From the NCBI RefSeq assembly GCF_027604915.1, contig NZ_JAJAQC010000010.1, positions 1 to 64,000 on the forward strand: DNA of 64,000 nt, read 5' to 3'. Position numbers and translations under genes: made by a program. Position 1 is the first letter of the stretch. Every line of letters starts with the position of its first letter. The notes below the pieces were generated by a model. The model did no database searches and had not been told where the DNA came from. It saw nothing but the letters and a program-made list of their open reading frames with translations. Origin of the DNA: Streptomonospora mangrovi (GTDB lineage Bacteria; Actinomycetota; Actinomycetes; Streptosporangiales; Streptosporangiaceae). Positions 62,431 through 64,000 of this stretch are shown one piece after another.

Positions 62431-63207
62431 ATGACCACCAGTCTCATCGTGGTTTTCGTCATTCTCGGCGTACTGCTGGTCGCCGGGATCGTGGTGGCGC
62501 GCAAGTTCGTCATCTCCCCCGACGACTCCGACGGCCCGGTCGGCAGCCTCATCGCGCCGTGCGTGCTGTCGATCTACCTCATCGCCCTGGCCATGGGCCT
62601 GGTCATCGGGTGGGAGAACAACCGGGGCGCCGCCGACTCCGCCGTCGAGGAGGCCGGCCACGCCACCGCGCTGTACTGGGGCACCGCCGCCTTCCCCGAG
62701 GAGGAGGGCGACGCCGTGCGCGAGGACCTGCGCGACTACGTCGACACCGTGATCGAGGAGGACTGGCCGGTCATGCGCGAGCAGCGCGAACTCGACCCCT
62801 CCGGCTCGGCCGCCCTGGACCGCCTGCGCGTCAGCGTCAACGACCTCCCCGCCGACGACCCCGCCGCCGCACTGGAGCGCATGGAGGTCCGGCACAACGT
62901 CACCGACCTCGTGCAGAGCCGGGTGGAGCGGTCCGACTCCGCCCAGGCCACCATCCCCGGGGTCATCCTGCTGGCCACGGCGATCAGCGGGCTGGCGGTG
63001 GTGGTGCTGCCGTTCGCCATGCGGGTGGGCCAGGCGCGCACGCGGATCTTCTGGTCGGTGGTCAACCTGGTGTTCATCGCGTCGAGCCTGGTCATCCTGC
63101 TCGCCCTCGACAACCCCTACAGCGGTCTCCTGGCCACCGACTCCGGCTCCTTCGAGGACGCGCTGGCCGGGTTCGACCGGATCGACGCCGCGCTGACCAC
63201 CCCCTGA
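62431..63207 (+). CDS. DUF4239 (bestrophin-like) membrane protein
   Basis: 258 residues; CAGGAGAG precedes the ATG. Four membrane segments: two at the N-terminus (about 3-25 and 43-65) and two near 185-205 and 215-235. A long soluble loop between the pairs carries AVEEAGHATALYWGTAAFPEEE and WPVMREQRELDPSGSAALDRL. This pattern is the DUF4239 family, distantly related to bestrophin channels; no transport activity is proven. The C-terminus PYSGLLATDSGSFEDALAGFDRID is also typical. Confidence 0.85.
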   Translation: MTTSLIVVFVILGVLLVAGIVVARKFVISPDDSDGPVGSLIAPCVLSIYLIALAMGLVIGWENNRGAADSAVEEAGHATALYWGTAAFPEEEGDAVREDLRDYVDTVIEEDWPVMREQRELDPSGSAALDRLRVSVNDLPADDPAAALERMEVRHNVTDLVQSRVERSDSAQATIPGVILLATAISGLAVVVLPFAMRVGQARTRIFWSVVNLVFIASSLVILLALDNPYSGLLATDSGSFEDALAGFDRIDAALTTP

Positions 63208-63218
63208 GCCGCCCGCGC

Positions 63219-63251
63219 GCCGGCCCGCCGCCCCTTGGGCGGCGGGCCGGC
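63219..63251. terminator. Bidirectional terminator between DUF4239 and proline-rich genes
   Basis: The 15-base arms GCCGGCCCGCCGCCC (63219-63233) and GGGCGGCGGGCCGGC (63237-63251) pair perfectly around a CTT loop between the converging stops at 63207 and 63257. Confidence 0.8.
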
Positions 63252-63256
63252 CGGCA

Positions 63257-63967
63257 TCAGCGGCGGACGCCCGAGGCACCCACGGCGGCGGCCACGGCGA
63301 CCAGCACCACGAACACCATGATGTGCATGGGCTCGAACCCGTCCGGGCCTTGGCGCTCGTCGGTGCCGAACCGGGGCGCGCCGATCAACTGCGGCTCCTC
63401 CTCGGGCGGTGCGGCGGGCTCGGGCGGCGCCTCGGCGGCGGGCTCCTGCGGCGCGGCCGGCTCCGGCACGGCGGGCGGGGGCTCGGCGGGGTCCGGCGCG
63501 GCCGCCTCCTGCACGGGGGGTGCGGGGGTGTCGGGTTCGGCCGGCGGGGCCGGTTGGGCCGGGGGTGCGGGGTCGGGTGGCTCCGGGCGCGGGGGTTCGG
63601 GCTCCTCCGGCGGAGGAGGCGGGGGCTCCTCGGGCGGCGGCGGAGGCGGCTCCTCGGGGGGCTTCGGGCAGTCGTGGCCGGGGGGTCCGGGCGGGTGCGG
63701 CGGGTGGTCGGGCAGCGCCGGGGCCACCGGCAGGACCGGCGCGCCGGGCGGCTGCAACCAGTCCGGGGGGTCGGAGGTGACCGGCCCGCCGGGGACCTCG
63801 GTCAGACGGGCCGCCGACGCCTCGGGAACGGCCACCGCCTCGCCGGCGCCCGCCAGGGTCGCGGCGTGGGCGGCGCCGCCCGACAGGGCGAGTTCGGCGG
63901 TGAGCACGGCCAACACGCAGGCACCGGTACGGGCTCGGTACCGGCCTGTGTTGCGACGGGGGTTCAT
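63257..63967 (-). CDS. Proline-rich exported protein with C-terminal membrane anchor
   Basis: 236 residues; AAGGAG lies ten bases before the ATG. A signal peptide (about 1-35) is followed by a region of about 170 residues made almost entirely of Pro, Glu, Ala and Asp, with PPEEPPPPP blocks, and a C-terminal hydrophobic segment (about 213-233) ending SGVRR. There is no LPxTG motif. It is probably a rigid spacer or wall-spanning protein tethered to the membrane. The low-complexity part allows no family call. It converges on the DUF4239 gene. Confidence 0.75.
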   Translation of the reverse strand: MNPRRNTGRYRARTGACVLAVLTAELALSGGAAHAATLAGAGEAVAVPEASAARLTEVPGGPVTSDPPDWLQPPGAPVLPVAPALPDHPPHPPGPPGHDCPKPPEEPPPPPPEEPPPPPPEEPEPPRPEPPDPAPPAQPAPPAEPDTPAPPVQEAAAPDPAEPPPAVPEPAAPQEPAAEAPPEPAAPPEEEPQLIGAPRFGTDERQGPDGFEPMHIMVFVVLVAVAAAVGASGVRR

Positions 63968-64000
63968 GGGTGTCGCACTCCTTATCCGGTTGTCCGGGCC

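Overview
The window is chromosomal DNA from a very GC-rich actinomycete. Gene content and order suggest the Nocardiopsaceae (Nocardiopsis, Streptomonospora or Thermobifida relatives): rplM-rpsI-glmM, glmS, coaA and nnr lie in the order usual for filamentous actinobacteria, many starts are GTG, and a fused glycine/sarcosine/dimethylglycine methyltransferase suggests a salt-tolerant organism. The family assignment is inference. I see no rRNA, tRNA, CRISPR array, insertion sequence, integrase or phage block.

Region by region. 1-14 kb is housekeeping: a proline-rich membrane protein, ribosomal proteins L13 and S9, amino-sugar synthesis (glmM, glmS), pantothenate kinase and NAD(P)HX repair, interrupted by accessory genes (a sortase-type DUF11 surface protein, DUF4913, Uma2). 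14-25 kb holds a Nudix hydrolase, a membrane endonuclease/exonuclease/phosphatase-fold protein, a reductase divergent from a GlxA-type AraC regulator, a large PrsW-like protease, a His-rich secreted protein and a molybdate operon (MerR/TOBE regulator, modA, modB, modC). 25-30 kb has a two-component system followed by a DUF4097 protein and an M50 peptidase, then a STAS protein. 30-41 kb has a large membrane protein, a lone PaaC-like protein, a 640-bp degenerate repeat tract, a MocR regulator divergent from the betaine synthase, and an ArsR/SRPBCC/DUF899 module whose two divergent start codons lie inside one 48-bp palindrome. 41-50 kb has a universal stress protein, a quinone oxidoreductase-SDR-acyl-CoA dehydrogenase operon, a lipoprotein, PEP carboxykinase, a reductase, and a protein-isoaspartate-methyltransferase-like gene coupled by 4-nt overlaps to two tiny ORFs. 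50-60 kb is a sugar locus: LacI regulator, ABC importer, GH31 alpha-xylosidase-like enzyme and a secreted GH3 enzyme. 60-64 kb has an amidase, a MEDS/ATPase sensor, a DUF4239 membrane protein and a proline-rich surface protein.

Regulatory links. glmS and pckG, almost 39 kb apart, carry the same two 10-mers upstream (ATAGACCATT and TCCAGACCAA). These resemble GntR/DasR-type operator halves, so amino-sugar synthesis and gluconeogenesis may share a regulator. A TCGAAGCGCTTCGA palindrome in front of the sugar-binding protein, and a one-mismatch copy in front of lacI, define a likely autoregulated LacI regulon. The stretch between the molybdate regulator and modA can form two mutually exclusive hairpins. 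The best candidates for something new are the methyltransferase/mini-ORF operon (49035-50496), the palindromic double start (40011-40058) and the repeat tract (33745-34370). All positions and motifs were read by eye; no searches or folding programs were run.
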